NCBI GenBank assembly: GCA_949286705.1
Contig: CASEDF010000004.1
Location: 210,572 to 274,571, forward strand
DNA from: an uncultured bacterium
Lineage (GTDB): Bacteria > Cyanobacteriota > Vampirovibrionia > Gastranaerophilales > Gastranaerophilaceae
Direction: 5' to 3'
DNA length: 64,000 nt
Below the pieces are notes generated by a model. That model ran no database searches. It worked only from the letters and a program-made list of their open reading frames with translations, and was not told the DNA's origin. The first letter of the stretch is position 1. Each line of letters begins with the position of its first letter. Positions 28,591 through 37,340 of the stretch are shown in pieces. A program made the translations under genes and the position numbers.

Positions 28591-28675
28591 TGCTCTCCCC
28601 TGATAAAAGTATGGTTTTGTAACAAAAATCGTAACAAAAACAAATCAGGTTTGCAATAGTAATATCATACAAAAA

Positions 28676-29245
28676 TTAATGCAAAGTTCGTATAAAATTT
28701 AGCATATCCGTTAAGGCTCTGCCGCGATGTGAAATCTGATTTTTTTCATCTTCGGACATTTCAGCCATTGTTTTGCCGTAATTTTCGACAACAAAAACAG
28801 GGTCGTATCCGAAACCGTTTACACCGGATTGATGTTCTGCAATTTCGCCTTTGCATTCACCTTTTGAAACATGCAAAATCTCGCCGTTTTCATCCAAAAG
28901 CGTCATAACGCATACAAATTTGGCACTTCTGTCGGATACTCCTTCAAGTTCTTTTAAAATTTTATTAATTTTTTCCTGCTGAGTCCCCGCATAACGTGCG
29001 GAATAAAGCCCCGGGGCGCCGTTTAATGCGTCAACACACAACCCTGAATCATCCGCAAGCGACATTTTGTGTGATACTCTGACAGCTTCTTTTGCTTTTT
29101 TATAGGAATTTTCTTCAAAAGTCAAGCCGTCTTCAACAGGATTAAAACCCGCTTCGGGCAAAATAAATTCAATTCCGCTGCCCTGTGAAATTTCGTTTAT
29201 CTCCCTTAATTTATCCTTATTCCCCGTTGCAAAAACTATTTTCAT
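28676..29245 (-). CDS. rdgB: Non-canonical purine NTP pyrophosphatase (RdgB/HAM1)
   Basis: Hydrolyses ITP, dITP and XTP to keep them out of nucleic acids. MKIVFATGNKDKLREI is the signature N-terminus. Other motifs are SLADDSGLCVDALNGAPGLYSARYAG and FGYDPVFVVENYGKTMAEM, ending with ISHRGRAL. At 189 aa it is full length. The start overlaps the uppS stop by 1 nt. Confidence 0.95.
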   Translation of the reverse strand: MKIVFATGNKDKLREINEISQGSGIEFILPEAGFNPVEDGLTFEENSYKKAKEAVRVSHKMSLADDSGLCVDALNGAPGLYSARYAGTQQEKINKILKELEGVSDRSAKFVCVMTLLDENGEILHVSKGECKGEIAEHQSGVNGFGYDPVFVVENYGKTMAEMSEDEKNQISHRGRALTDMLNFIRTLH

Positions 29246-29973
29246 TATTTACCGTACCGTCTTTGTCTGTGACCGAATTCAAAAATGGCTTTTGACAGCA
29301 ATTCCTCATCAAATTCCGGCCAGAATTCTTGCATTACAATAAATTCCGAATAAGCAATCTGCCATAAAAGATAGTTTGAAACCCTCATCTCGCCGCCCGT
29401 TCTGATTAACAAATCAGGATCAGGAATATTTTTTGTATAAAGTTCTTTGGAAATCAAATCTTCCGTAATATCTTCCGATTTTACACCTTTTTCAATTATA
29501 TGTCTAACCGCATTTACAATTTCATCGCGGGAGCCGTAATTAAAAGCTATCTGCAGCCTGACACCCGTATTATCTTTTGTATAATCCATTGCATCATACA
29601 AAATTTTCTGCAATTTAGGATTCAATTTTGTCAAATCACCGATAAAATTAATCACAACGCCATTTTCATGCAACTCCTGAAGTTCATTTTTTATGGTATT
29701 GGCTAAAAGTTCCATCAAAAACGCAACTTCTTCCGGTTTTCTGTTCCAGTTTTCTGTAGAAAATGCATACACAGTCAAATATTTCACGCCGAATTTATGG
29801 CATGCTTTTAGAGCTGCTTTCAAAGCATCAACACCTTTTTTATGCCCCATCGCGGACGGAAGATTTCTTTCTTTTGCCCAGCGGCGGTTTCCATCCATAA
29901 TAATTGCTATATGCTGCAAATTAGTACTTTTAACTATATCTTGGGCTGTTAATTTTTCAATCTCAGTTATCAT
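29245..29973 (-). CDS. uppS: Isoprenyl (undecaprenyl) diphosphate synthase
   Basis: Cis-prenyltransferase that makes the C55 lipid carrier for cell-wall synthesis. HIAIIMDGNRRWAKER carries the catalytic D27 and diphosphate-binding arginines. YLTVYAFSTENWNRKPEEV and DLLIRTGGEMRVSNYLLWQ are the other conserved blocks. At 242 aa it is typical. It is coupled to rdgB downstream. The trans-prenyl synthase at 55647 could supply substrates or quinone side chains. Confidence 0.95.
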   Translation of the reverse strand: MITEIEKLTAQDIVKSTNLQHIAIIMDGNRRWAKERNLPSAMGHKKGVDALKAALKACHKFGVKYLTVYAFSTENWNRKPEEVAFLMELLANTIKNELQELHENGVVINFIGDLTKLNPKLQKILYDAMDYTKDNTGVRLQIAFNYGSRDEIVNAVRHIIEKGVKSEDITEDLISKELYTKNIPDPDLLIRTGGEMRVSNYLLWQIAYSEFIVMQEFWPEFDEELLSKAIFEFGHRQRRYGK

Positions 29974-30003
29974 AATTCCTCACCCGAAAATTATAGCACA
30001 AAA

Positions 30004-30027
30004 AAAACACCGCCGGAGCGGTGTTTT
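30004..30027 (-). terminator. Terminator of the 200-aa membrane protein gene
   Basis: AAAACACCGC / GCGGTGTTTT stem with a 4-nt loop; on the minus strand it is followed by TTTT. It separates the 30041 gene from uppS. Confidence 0.9.
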
Positions 30028-30040
30028 TTAAATTTAATCT

Positions 30041-30643
30041 TTATTTAAGAGAACTTCTTGATACTATTCCTGCAAAAGCAGATCTAAGTTCATCAAATTT
30101 TTCTTTGTGCAAGGCTTTTGAATTAAGGTTTGCTGCATATTCGTCAATGCCTCTTACATATTCCAAAATACCTGCTTTTTTCGCTTTTTCCAATTCGGGA
30201 CTTAAACCTCTGCTGAAAACAGTTGCATTTTCCGCTTTTTGTTGTTTTTTAAATAGGTTCTTTACAAATTTCTTAGTTTTAACCCATTTATCTGCAACAA
30301 AATCTGCAACAGAATTATATGCTCTGCTTAATCCTTCTTTAGCATTTTCAACATTTTTACTAAATCCGTTTGCTCTTAAATCTGCAAAAAATTTGCCGAT
30401 ATTTTTACGGTAAATAATACCTGCAGCAATTGCACCTGCAGCAGCCAAACCGCCAACAATACCAAGAACAATCTTTTTGGATTTTGAATTATCTTTAACA
30501 CGAACGCCGTAAGTATCGGCTATTTGTTCAAGCTGCGCTCTGTTTACAACAGCGGCGCCCATGTTGCCGTTTGTAACAGCTATTGAATATCTGTCTTTGC
30601 CTATTTTTTTAACATCATAACCAGGAATTGCTGCTATTGACAT
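30041..30643 (-). CDS. Lineage-specific membrane protein, 200 aa
   Basis: Function unknown. The N-terminal ~50 residues are soluble (MSIAAIPGYDVKKIGKDRYS). One transmembrane segment lies at about 57-79 (KIVLGIVGGLAAAGAIAAGI), followed by a strongly basic helical tail (WVKTKKFVKNLFKKQQKAE). The glycine/alanine-rich span suggests helix packing. There is no signal peptide. Single-gene unit with ribosome site GAAAGGG and its own terminator. Confidence 0.72.
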   Translation of the reverse strand: MSIAAIPGYDVKKIGKDRYSIAVTNGNMGAAVVNRAQLEQIADTYGVRVKDNSKSKKIVLGIVGGLAAAGAIAAGIIYRKNIGKFFADLRANGFSKNVENAKEGLSRAYNSVADFVADKWVKTKKFVKNLFKKQQKAENATVFSRGLSPELEKAKKAGILEYVRGIDEYAANLNSKALHKEKFDELRSAFAGIVSRSSLK

Positions 30644-30742
30644 ATTAATGCCCTTTCAAAATTTCTACCTACACTTACATTAAAACTCTTAAAAATTTTT
30701 ATTGCTATTATTTATATATTTTGTTACAAACATTAACAAATG

Positions 30743-30762
30743 AGTACCCATGAGGGTACTCA
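30743..30762. other. Hairpin downstream of nrdJ
   Basis: Inverted repeat GAGTACCC / GGGTACTC with a 4-nt loop, 31 nt beyond the nrdJ stop. There is no clear T tract on the minus strand, so termination is only probable. Confidence 0.45.
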
Positions 30763-30792
30763 TTTCACTCTCTTTCTTATTACGGATAAGAC

Positions 30793-32787
30793 TTATGAGC
30801 ATCCTGAATAACCGCATTTCAAGCAAATAAAGCAGCCTTCTGCCATTTGAATTTCATTGCCGCATTCCGGACATTTAACCGTTTTAATTTCGCCTGTAGG
30901 TTCTTCGCTGGCGATTTCGTTAACTTCTTCGACTTTTTCCTCTGCCTTTTCTTCGGATTTTTTCTTGTCATCCAAATTCATAGGCTGGAATTGACGCGAA
31001 TTGTTTCTGTATACCGTAATACCTTTAAGATTATTTTTGTATGCAAGAATATAAGCTTCTTCAATATCTTTTCTTGTAGCATGTTCTTCAAAGTTTACGG
31101 TTTTTGAAACAGCGTTGTCTGTATGCAACTGGAACGCAGCCTGCATTTTTACGTGCCAGTAAGGTGAAACGTCATGAGCCGTTACAAAAATATGTTTAAC
31201 CTCATCTGATATTCCGTCTACATGTGCAACTGAACCATCTTTTGCAATTTTTTTCATCAATTCTTCACTATAAAGTCCGTGAGATACCATGTAATCTTTG
31301 AATATCGGATTGATTTCGAGCATTTCGGTACCGTCCATAATCAATCTTGAAAATACAAGACCGAATAAGGGTTCAACACCGCCTGATGCACTTGCAATCA
31401 TAGAAATTGTACCGGTCGGCGCAATACACGTAGTGGTTGCATTTCTGATACCGTATTGTTTAATAAGCTCATCCAATTCTTTCCATTGACTGTCTGAAAT
31501 TTTTCCGGCAGACTTGCCTTTATATTTATTATAAAGGTAATAGTCACTATCATAAACGCTGCCTTTAAAATTCTTAAATCTGCCGCGTTCTTTTGAAAGT
31601 TCAATAGACTCGCATTTTGATTCATAATCTATGAATTCCATAACCTGACCTGCGAGTTTAGTACCTTCTTCTGATGCATAAGATATACCCATTTTCATAA
31701 GCATATCAGCCCAGCCCATAACGCCTAATCCGATTTTTCTGTTATTTTGAACCATTTCGGAAATTTGCGGAAGCGGATAATTGTTTACCGCAATTACGTT
31801 ATCCAAAAATCTGATTGCAGTTCTTGTGGTTTCAGCCAGCAAATCCCAGTCAACCTCAACGCCTGATGAGGTTTCCTTAACCATTCTGCCGAGGTTAATT
31901 GAACCGAGGTTACAAGCTTCATACGCCAATAGAGGAACTTCGCCGCAAGGATTTGTAGATTCTATCTGTCCGATTAAAGGTGTCGGGTTATCGGAATTCA
32001 TTTTGTCAATAAATACAATACCCGGTTCACCGTTTCTCCAGGCGCCGTCAACAATCATATCAAAAACTTTTTTAGCGCTTAATCTGCCGACAACCTGATT
32101 ATTCTGCGGATTAATTAAATCATAATCGGTGCCGTTAAGATATGCTTCCATAAATTTATCGGTTACTGCAACAGAAATATTAAAGTTATTCAACTTATTG
32201 TTATCTGATTTGCATTCAATAAAGTCTAAAATATCAGGGTGATCAACTCTTAAGATACCCATATTAGCTCCGCGGCGTGTACCGCCCTGTTTAACAGCTT
32301 CTGTTGCAGCGTTAAAAACTTCCATAAATGATACAGGACCGGATGAAACACCCATTGTAGATCTTACAACACTGTTTTTAGGTCTTAATCTTGAAAAAGA
32401 AAAACCTGTACCGCCGCCTGATTTATGAATTAACGCAGTATTTTTAACAGTTTCAAAAATACCTTCCAGAGAATCCTCAACCGGCAATACAAAACAAGCC
32501 GCCAATTGTCCGAGTTCCCTGCCTGCATTCATTAAAGTCGGTGAGTTCGGCATAAAATAACGATTTGTAATCGCTTTATAAAATCTTTCAGTAAGTTTAT
32601 CAACATCGGATTGTGTTGCTCCGAATTTAAAATCACCTTCTGCAATAGTTTTTGCAACACGTCTGAACATATCAGCCGGTCTTTCGGTGCAATTACCATC
32701 TTTGTCGCGTTTAAGATATCTTCTCTCCAAAACCTTTATCGCGTTTTCGGATAAACATACATCATCAATACACGTAGAATCTGCCAC
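30793..32787 (-). CDS. nrdJ: Class II (adenosylcobalamin-dependent) ribonucleoside-diphosphate reductase
   Basis: Reduces ribonucleotides to deoxyribonucleotides with a B12-generated radical, independent of oxygen. Motifs: NSPTLMNAG, KSGGGTGFSFSRLRPKNS, IESTNPCGEVPLLAYEACNL with an active-site cysteine, ATTTCIAPTGTISMIASASG, and a C-terminal cysteine zinc-ribbon-like tail (CPECGNEI ... CLKCGYSGCS). I favour the GTG at 32787, which has GGAGG 5 nt upstream; the ATG at 32799 (four codons earlier) has no ribosome site. No class I or III reductase is in the window. It implies B12 synthesis or uptake. Confidence 0.93.
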   Translation of the reverse strand: MADSTCIDDVCLSENAIKVLERRYLKRDKDGNCTERPADMFRRVAKTIAEGDFKFGATQSDVDKLTERFYKAITNRYFMPNSPTLMNAGRELGQLAACFVLPVEDSLEGIFETVKNTALIHKSGGGTGFSFSRLRPKNSVVRSTMGVSSGPVSFMEVFNAATEAVKQGGTRRGANMGILRVDHPDILDFIECKSDNNKLNNFNISVAVTDKFMEAYLNGTDYDLINPQNNQVVGRLSAKKVFDMIVDGAWRNGEPGIVFIDKMNSDNPTPLIGQIESTNPCGEVPLLAYEACNLGSINLGRMVKETSSGVEVDWDLLAETTRTAIRFLDNVIAVNNYPLPQISEMVQNNRKIGLGVMGWADMLMKMGISYASEEGTKLAGQVMEFIDYESKCESIELSKERGRFKNFKGSVYDSDYYLYNKYKGKSAGKISDSQWKELDELIKQYGIRNATTTCIAPTGTISMIASASGGVEPLFGLVFSRLIMDGTEMLEINPIFKDYMVSHGLYSEELMKKIAKDGSVAHVDGISDEVKHIFVTAHDVSPYWHVKMQAAFQLHTDNAVSKTVNFEEHATRKDIEEAYILAYKNNLKGITVYRNNSRQFQPMNLDDKKKSEEKAEEKVEEVNEIASEEPTGEIKTVKCPECGNEIQMAEGCFICLKCGYSGCS

Positions 32788-33030
32788 ATTAACCTCCATA
32801 GTCTGTTATCTTTAAAAGTAATTCTATCCCAGCATGCCTCAAAGCATGATTGTTCTACAATTTTACATCAGTTTTAATTTACGCGCAACAGCATGCCAAA
32901 ACTGTTACACTATTTAATTTTTTATCATATTTTTAAAATATATACAAATACCTGTCGGTCATTAAATTTTCTTAAATTAAAATTTCCTCTTTTGTATGTT
33001 TATAATATAATATAGTCAGAGGAAATTTCT

Positions 33031-34356
33031 TTGAAACATTCAAAACTTACAGCCTTAATATTTATAGCACTCATATTAGGTGTTTTAGTTGGACATTTTT
33101 TCCCCGAATTTGCGGTAAAAATGCGTCCGTTTGCCGTAATTTTCCTGAGAATGGTTAAAATGATTATTGCACCACTGTTATTTGCGACTCTGGTTGTAGG
33201 AATAGCCGGTCACGGTGATATAAGAAGCCTTGGGAAAATCGGACTGAAAACCATTATTTATTTTGAAGTTGTAACAACTTTGGCATTAATTATCGGATTA
33301 ACAATGGCAAATATTTTCAGACCCGGAATGGGATTTGTATCGGAAAATGTTGCCAATAACCCTGTATTACTCCACGAAGCCGGATTAATGGCAACGGCGA
33401 ATGCACATACATCAATTTCCGATATGGTAATGAATATATTCCCCACAAGCATAGTGCAAGCAATGGCTGACGGAAATCTTTTGCAAATAGTTGTTTTTTC
33501 AATATTTTTTGCAATTGCAATGTGTACTGTCGGGAAAGCAGCAAAACCGGTCATGGCAATTTTAAATTCCGTTTCACAAATTATGTTTAAATTCACGGAA
33601 TATGTAATGTATTTTGCACCGCTGGGTATTTTTGGCGCTATTGCCGCAACCGTAGGTGATAACGGACTTTCAATTCTTAAAAATTATGCAAAAGTAATAT
33701 TTTCATTATATACAGCACTTGCCGTGTTTGTCCTTTTAGTTTTGTTTATTGCCTGCAAATATGCAAGAATTTCTTTCAGAAATCTTATAAAAGCAATTCA
33801 GGAACCCGCAATTCTGGCATTCACAACAGCAAGTTCGGAAGCAGCTTTTCCTAAAGCCATTGAAATTATGGAAAAATTCGGAGTACCTAAAAATATTGTC
33901 GGATTTGTAATGCCTACCGGCTACACATTTAACCTTGACGGAAGCACACTTTATCTTGCAATGGCAGTATTATTTTCATCCCAAATCGTCGGGATTCATC
34001 TCGATTTAAACCAGCAGATTATAATGATGATTGCATTAATGCTTACCAGCAAAGGCATTGCAGGAGTTCCGAGAGTTTCTTTAATTGTCCTTGCAGGCTC
34101 TCTTGCAAGCTTTAACATTCCGCTTTTAGGCGTTGCAATACTTTTAGGCATTGACCAAATCCTTGATATGGGCAGAACAACAGTCAACTTAATCGGCAAT
34201 TGTGTTGCAACAGTTGTTATTGCACGCTGGGAAAATGATTTTGACTACGGAAAAATGAAAGAATTTATTGACGAAACAGACCATGATAAACTTGAATGGG
34301 ATTTTTCGGGCATAAAAAATATTTATGAAAAAGTTACGAATAGAGGAATAGAATGA
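33031..34356 (+). CDS. Dicarboxylate / amino acid:cation symporter (DAACS family)
   Basis: Multi-span membrane protein of the GltP/DctA fold. The N-terminal scaffold is FLRMVKMIIAPLLFATLVVG, then hairpin HP1 with TASSEAAFPKAIEI (serine-rich substrate loop), TM7 with VMPTGYTFNLDGSTLYLAMA, and HP2 around LTSKGIAGVPRVSLIVLAG. TM8 has DQILDMGRTTVNLIGN, with the aspartate and arginine that bind carboxylates. The start is a TTG at 33031 with AGAGGA before it. It overlaps ileS by 4 nt (ATGA). Glutamate, aspartate or C4-dicarboxylates are the likely substrates. Confidence 0.9.
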   Translation: MKHSKLTALIFIALILGVLVGHFFPEFAVKMRPFAVIFLRMVKMIIAPLLFATLVVGIAGHGDIRSLGKIGLKTIIYFEVVTTLALIIGLTMANIFRPGMGFVSENVANNPVLLHEAGLMATANAHTSISDMVMNIFPTSIVQAMADGNLLQIVVFSIFFAIAMCTVGKAAKPVMAILNSVSQIMFKFTEYVMYFAPLGIFGAIAATVGDNGLSILKNYAKVIFSLYTALAVFVLLVLFIACKYARISFRNLIKAIQEPAILAFTTASSEAAFPKAIEIMEKFGVPKNIVGFVMPTGYTFNLDGSTLYLAMAVLFSSQIVGIHLDLNQQIIMMIALMLTSKGIAGVPRVSLIVLAGSLASFNIPLLGVAILLGIDQILDMGRTTVNLIGNCVATVVIARWENDFDYGKMKEFIDETDHDKLEWDFSGIKNIYEKVTNRGIE

Positions 34357-37175
34357 GCGAACAAACAAAAACGGATTACAAAAACACCCTGAATTTGCCT
34401 CAAACAACACTTGAGATGAGAGCAAATGCAACAGTAAAAGAACTTCAGACCCAAAAATTCTGGGAAGAACAAAATGTTTATGAAAAAAATATTGAACAGC
34501 GTGATAAGACAAACAGCTTTGTACTTCACGACGGTCCTCCGTATTTAAGCTCCGAAAAAATTCACGTCGGAACAGCCTTAAATAAAATATTAAAAGACAT
34601 TTTAATTAAATACAAATCCCAAAAAGGCTTTTATGCCCCGTATGTACCGGGTTATGACGGGCACGGGCTTCCGATTGAAAACGCTGTCGTGAAAAATATT
34701 AAAGGCGGCAGAAGCGCGCTCACTCCTCTTGAATTGCGTGAAAAATGCCGCGAATTCGCCCATAAAAACCTGAAAGGACAGGAATCAGAATTCAAACGCC
34801 TCGGAGTCTGGGGTGATTGGGAACATCCTTATTTGACAATTAATCCCGAATTTGAAGCGGAACAGGTCAGAGTTTTCGGCGAAATGTATAAAAAAGGTTA
34901 TATTGAAAAGGGCTTGAAACCGGTTTACTGGTGTGCATCTTGCGAAACGGCACTTGCAGAAGCCGAAGTTGAATATGCAGATCACACATCAACTTCAATT
35001 TATGTAAGATTTAAGTTTGATGATGATTCAACGGAAAAAATAAACAAGGAGATTCTGAAACAAGTTCAGAATGACAAAAACATTTACGCGGTAATTTGGA
35101 CGACAACTCCGTGGACAATTCCTTCAAACATGGCGATTTCAATGCACCCGAAATTTGAATACACCTTCTTTGAATACAAAGGTGACATTTATGTTGCGGC
35201 ACAGGGACTTTTGGGCGCATTTTTAGCAGATGTAGGCTGGGAAGAAAAAGACATCAACGTAATCGCCTCCTGCACAGGTGCGGATTTGGAACTTTTAAAC
35301 ACAAAACATCCGCTTGTTGACAGAAAATCACCGATAATTTTAGGCGAACACGTTACTCTTGATGCAGGTACCGGCTCTGTTCATACAGCTCCCGGACACG
35401 GTCTTGAGGACTATGAAGTCGGATTAAAATACGGTATTGAAGTATTTTCTCCGTTGGATTCAAAAGGTGTATGGACGGATAAGGTTCAGGATAAAGATTT
35501 GGAAGGGGTTCCTTACTATAAAGGCAACTCAATTGTAATCGAAAAACTTGAAAAATGCGGGGCATTACTTGCAAAACAAGACATTCAGCACAGCTATCCG
35601 CACTGCTGGAGATGTAAAAACCCCGTAATTTACCGCGCAACACCGCAGTGGTTTGTAAAAGTTGATAAGTTCAGACAACAGACGCTTGAAGAAATTAAAA
35701 AAGTTAAATGGATTCCCTCAAGCGGAGAAGCCAGAATTTCAAACATGGTGGAAGGCCGCTCTGACTGGTGTATTTCACGCCAGAGAGCATGGGGGGTTCC
35801 TATACCCGTTTTCTATTGCAAAGAATGCGGAGAAGTTATCGTAACCGATGAAACTATTGAAAATGTCGCTAAAATCTTTGAAAAAGAAAGTTCCGATGCA
35901 TGGGTAAAATACAGCGCGGATGAACTTTTGCCTCAAGGCTTCAAATGTCCGAAATGCGGCAAAACCCATTGTTTTACAAAAGAAAACGACATCATGGATG
36001 TATGGTTTGATTCAGGCATAACCTGGCGTGCGGTTGTTGAAAAACGTTCGGATGAGTTGGGGCATACGCCTGTTGACATGTACCTTGAAGGCTCTGACCA
36101 GCATAGAGGCTGGTTCCAGTCATCACTTTTGACCTCTGTTGCAACTCAGGGCAAAGCACCTTATAAATCAGTTCTTACGCACGGCTTTGTATTCGGGGAA
36201 GACGGCAGAAAAATGTCTAAATCTTTGGGTAATTATATCAGACCGGATGATATTATCAAAACCTACGGCGCAGATGTATTAAGGCTCTGGGCAGCGTCCG
36301 TCGATTACAGAAATGATACCAAAATCGGCGACAATATTATCAAACAGCTTGTTGAAATTTTCAAAAAAACAAGAAATACATCAAGATTTTTGCTCGGTAA
36401 CCTGTTTGATTTTGACCCGAAAACAGATTATGTTCAATATGATGAACTTAAATCACTTGATAAATTCGCGCTTTATAAGTTAAATCAGTTAATTGAACAG
36501 GTTACGGAAGCTTTTGAAAATTATGAATTTTACAAATATTTCCAGAGCCTCCAAAACTTTGCGGCAGTTGACCTGAGCGCATTTTATCTGGATATTGTAA
36601 AAGACAGATTGTATACAGCAGGCAAAAAGTCACTTTCAAGACGTGCATGCCAGACGGTTTTGTATGAAATTTCGCAAACTCTTGTCAGACTGCTTGTTCC
36701 TGTAATGCCTCATCAGGCGGAAGATATCTGGCAAAATGTTCCAAAATCACAACAAGGCGGACTGGAAAGTATTTTGCTTTCAAATTGGCCTGTTGTAAAC
36801 GAAAAATGGAATAATCCGCAGTTGGAAGAAGATTTCACAAAAATCTTGAAAGCACGTGAAGTCGTAACCCGCGCAATTGAACCTTTAAGAGCCGATAAAA
36901 AAGTCGGAAGCTCATTAGAGGTTGCGGTTTACGTAAAAACAGCAGACAATAGCGTTTTAAAAACAAATGAAGATGAACTTGCAAATATTTTCATCACATC
37001 GCAAGCATACGTAACGGACGAAGCACCGTCAGATGTATTAAATGAATATACTGAAGACGATTACACCGTTTGGGTTACAAAAGCTGAAGGCGAAAAATGC
37101 GAACGCTGCTGGAAATACAGAAAACTTGACGAAAACGGTATCTGCGAAGAATGCCGTCAGGCAATAGGTGAATAA
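34353..37175 (+). CDS. ileS: Isoleucyl-tRNA synthetase with an in-frame repeat insertion and HVGT signature
   Basis: Class I synthetase of 940 aa. The HIGH region is EKIHVGTALNKILK (H71-V-G-T74), where most IleRS have H-x-G-H. The KMSKS region is GRKMSKSLGN (about residue 620). The editing domain with WTTTPWTIPSNMA is present, as are VYWCASCETALAEAEVEY and the C-terminal zinc motif CERCWKYRKLDENGICEEC. Residues about 233-242 (EILKQVQNDK) are encoded by an interspersed palindromic repeat, in a surface loop before the editing domain. The start is coupled to the symporter gene. Confidence 0.95.
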   Translation: MSEQTKTDYKNTLNLPQTTLEMRANATVKELQTQKFWEEQNVYEKNIEQRDKTNSFVLHDGPPYLSSEKIHVGTALNKILKDILIKYKSQKGFYAPYVPGYDGHGLPIENAVVKNIKGGRSALTPLELREKCREFAHKNLKGQESEFKRLGVWGDWEHPYLTINPEFEAEQVRVFGEMYKKGYIEKGLKPVYWCASCETALAEAEVEYADHTSTSIYVRFKFDDDSTEKINKEILKQVQNDKNIYAVIWTTTPWTIPSNMAISMHPKFEYTFFEYKGDIYVAAQGLLGAFLADVGWEEKDINVIASCTGADLELLNTKHPLVDRKSPIILGEHVTLDAGTGSVHTAPGHGLEDYEVGLKYGIEVFSPLDSKGVWTDKVQDKDLEGVPYYKGNSIVIEKLEKCGALLAKQDIQHSYPHCWRCKNPVIYRATPQWFVKVDKFRQQTLEEIKKVKWIPSSGEARISNMVEGRSDWCISRQRAWGVPIPVFYCKECGEVIVTDETIENVAKIFEKESSDAWVKYSADELLPQGFKCPKCGKTHCFTKENDIMDVWFDSGITWRAVVEKRSDELGHTPVDMYLEGSDQHRGWFQSSLLTSVATQGKAPYKSVLTHGFVFGEDGRKMSKSLGNYIRPDDIIKTYGADVLRLWAASVDYRNDTKIGDNIIKQLVEIFKKTRNTSRFLLGNLFDFDPKTDYVQYDELKSLDKFALYKLNQLIEQVTEAFENYEFYKYFQSLQNFAAVDLSAFYLDIVKDRLYTAGKKSLSRRACQTVLYEISQTLVRLLVPVMPHQAEDIWQNVPKSQQGGLESILLSNWPVVNEKWNNPQLEEDFTKILKAREVVTRAIEPLRADKKVGSSLEVAVYVKTADNSVLKTNEDELANIFITSQAYVTDEAPSDVLNEYTEDDYTVWVTKAEGEKCERCWKYRKLDENGICEECRQAIGE
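35049..35076 (+). repeat. 28-nt interspersed repeat inside ileS
   Basis: Identical over 28 nt, in inverted orientation, to 48221-48248 in the intergenic spacer. Its core GATTCTGAAACAAGTTCAGA is an imperfect palindrome. It is inserted in frame and adds about ten residues. Confidence 0.9.
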
Positions 37176-37191
37176 ACAAATAAAATTCCTG

Positions 37192-37228
37192 AAAAAGTAA
37201 TCCTGTAAACATTACAGGATTACTTTTT
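37192..37228 (+). terminator. Terminator of ileS
   Basis: 17-bp stem built on AAGTAATCCTGTAA / TTACAGGATTACTT with a 3-nt loop and TTTTT at the end. Confidence 0.93.
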
Positions 37229-37340
37229 AGTATAACTTCATGTAACATTTTGTTAACAAATTTCTTTAAAATACTAAAGTTCCGTAAAAAATCTTCCGTA
37301 GAAGTAAATACGAAGTATTTAGAAAGGAACGTTAAAGCTT

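Noticed and set aside
32800..33030. Possible cobalamin riboswitch or NrdR boxes upstream of nrdJ
   Set aside because: No B12-box consensus and no pair of NrdR-type palindromes could be seen; the repeated GCATGCC motif is too short to interpret.
35011..35220. Minus-strand ORF of 69 codons containing CHSELVSES
   Set aside because: It is antisense to ileS and arises from the interspersed repeat; CHSELVSES is the well-known spurious translation of this repeat.
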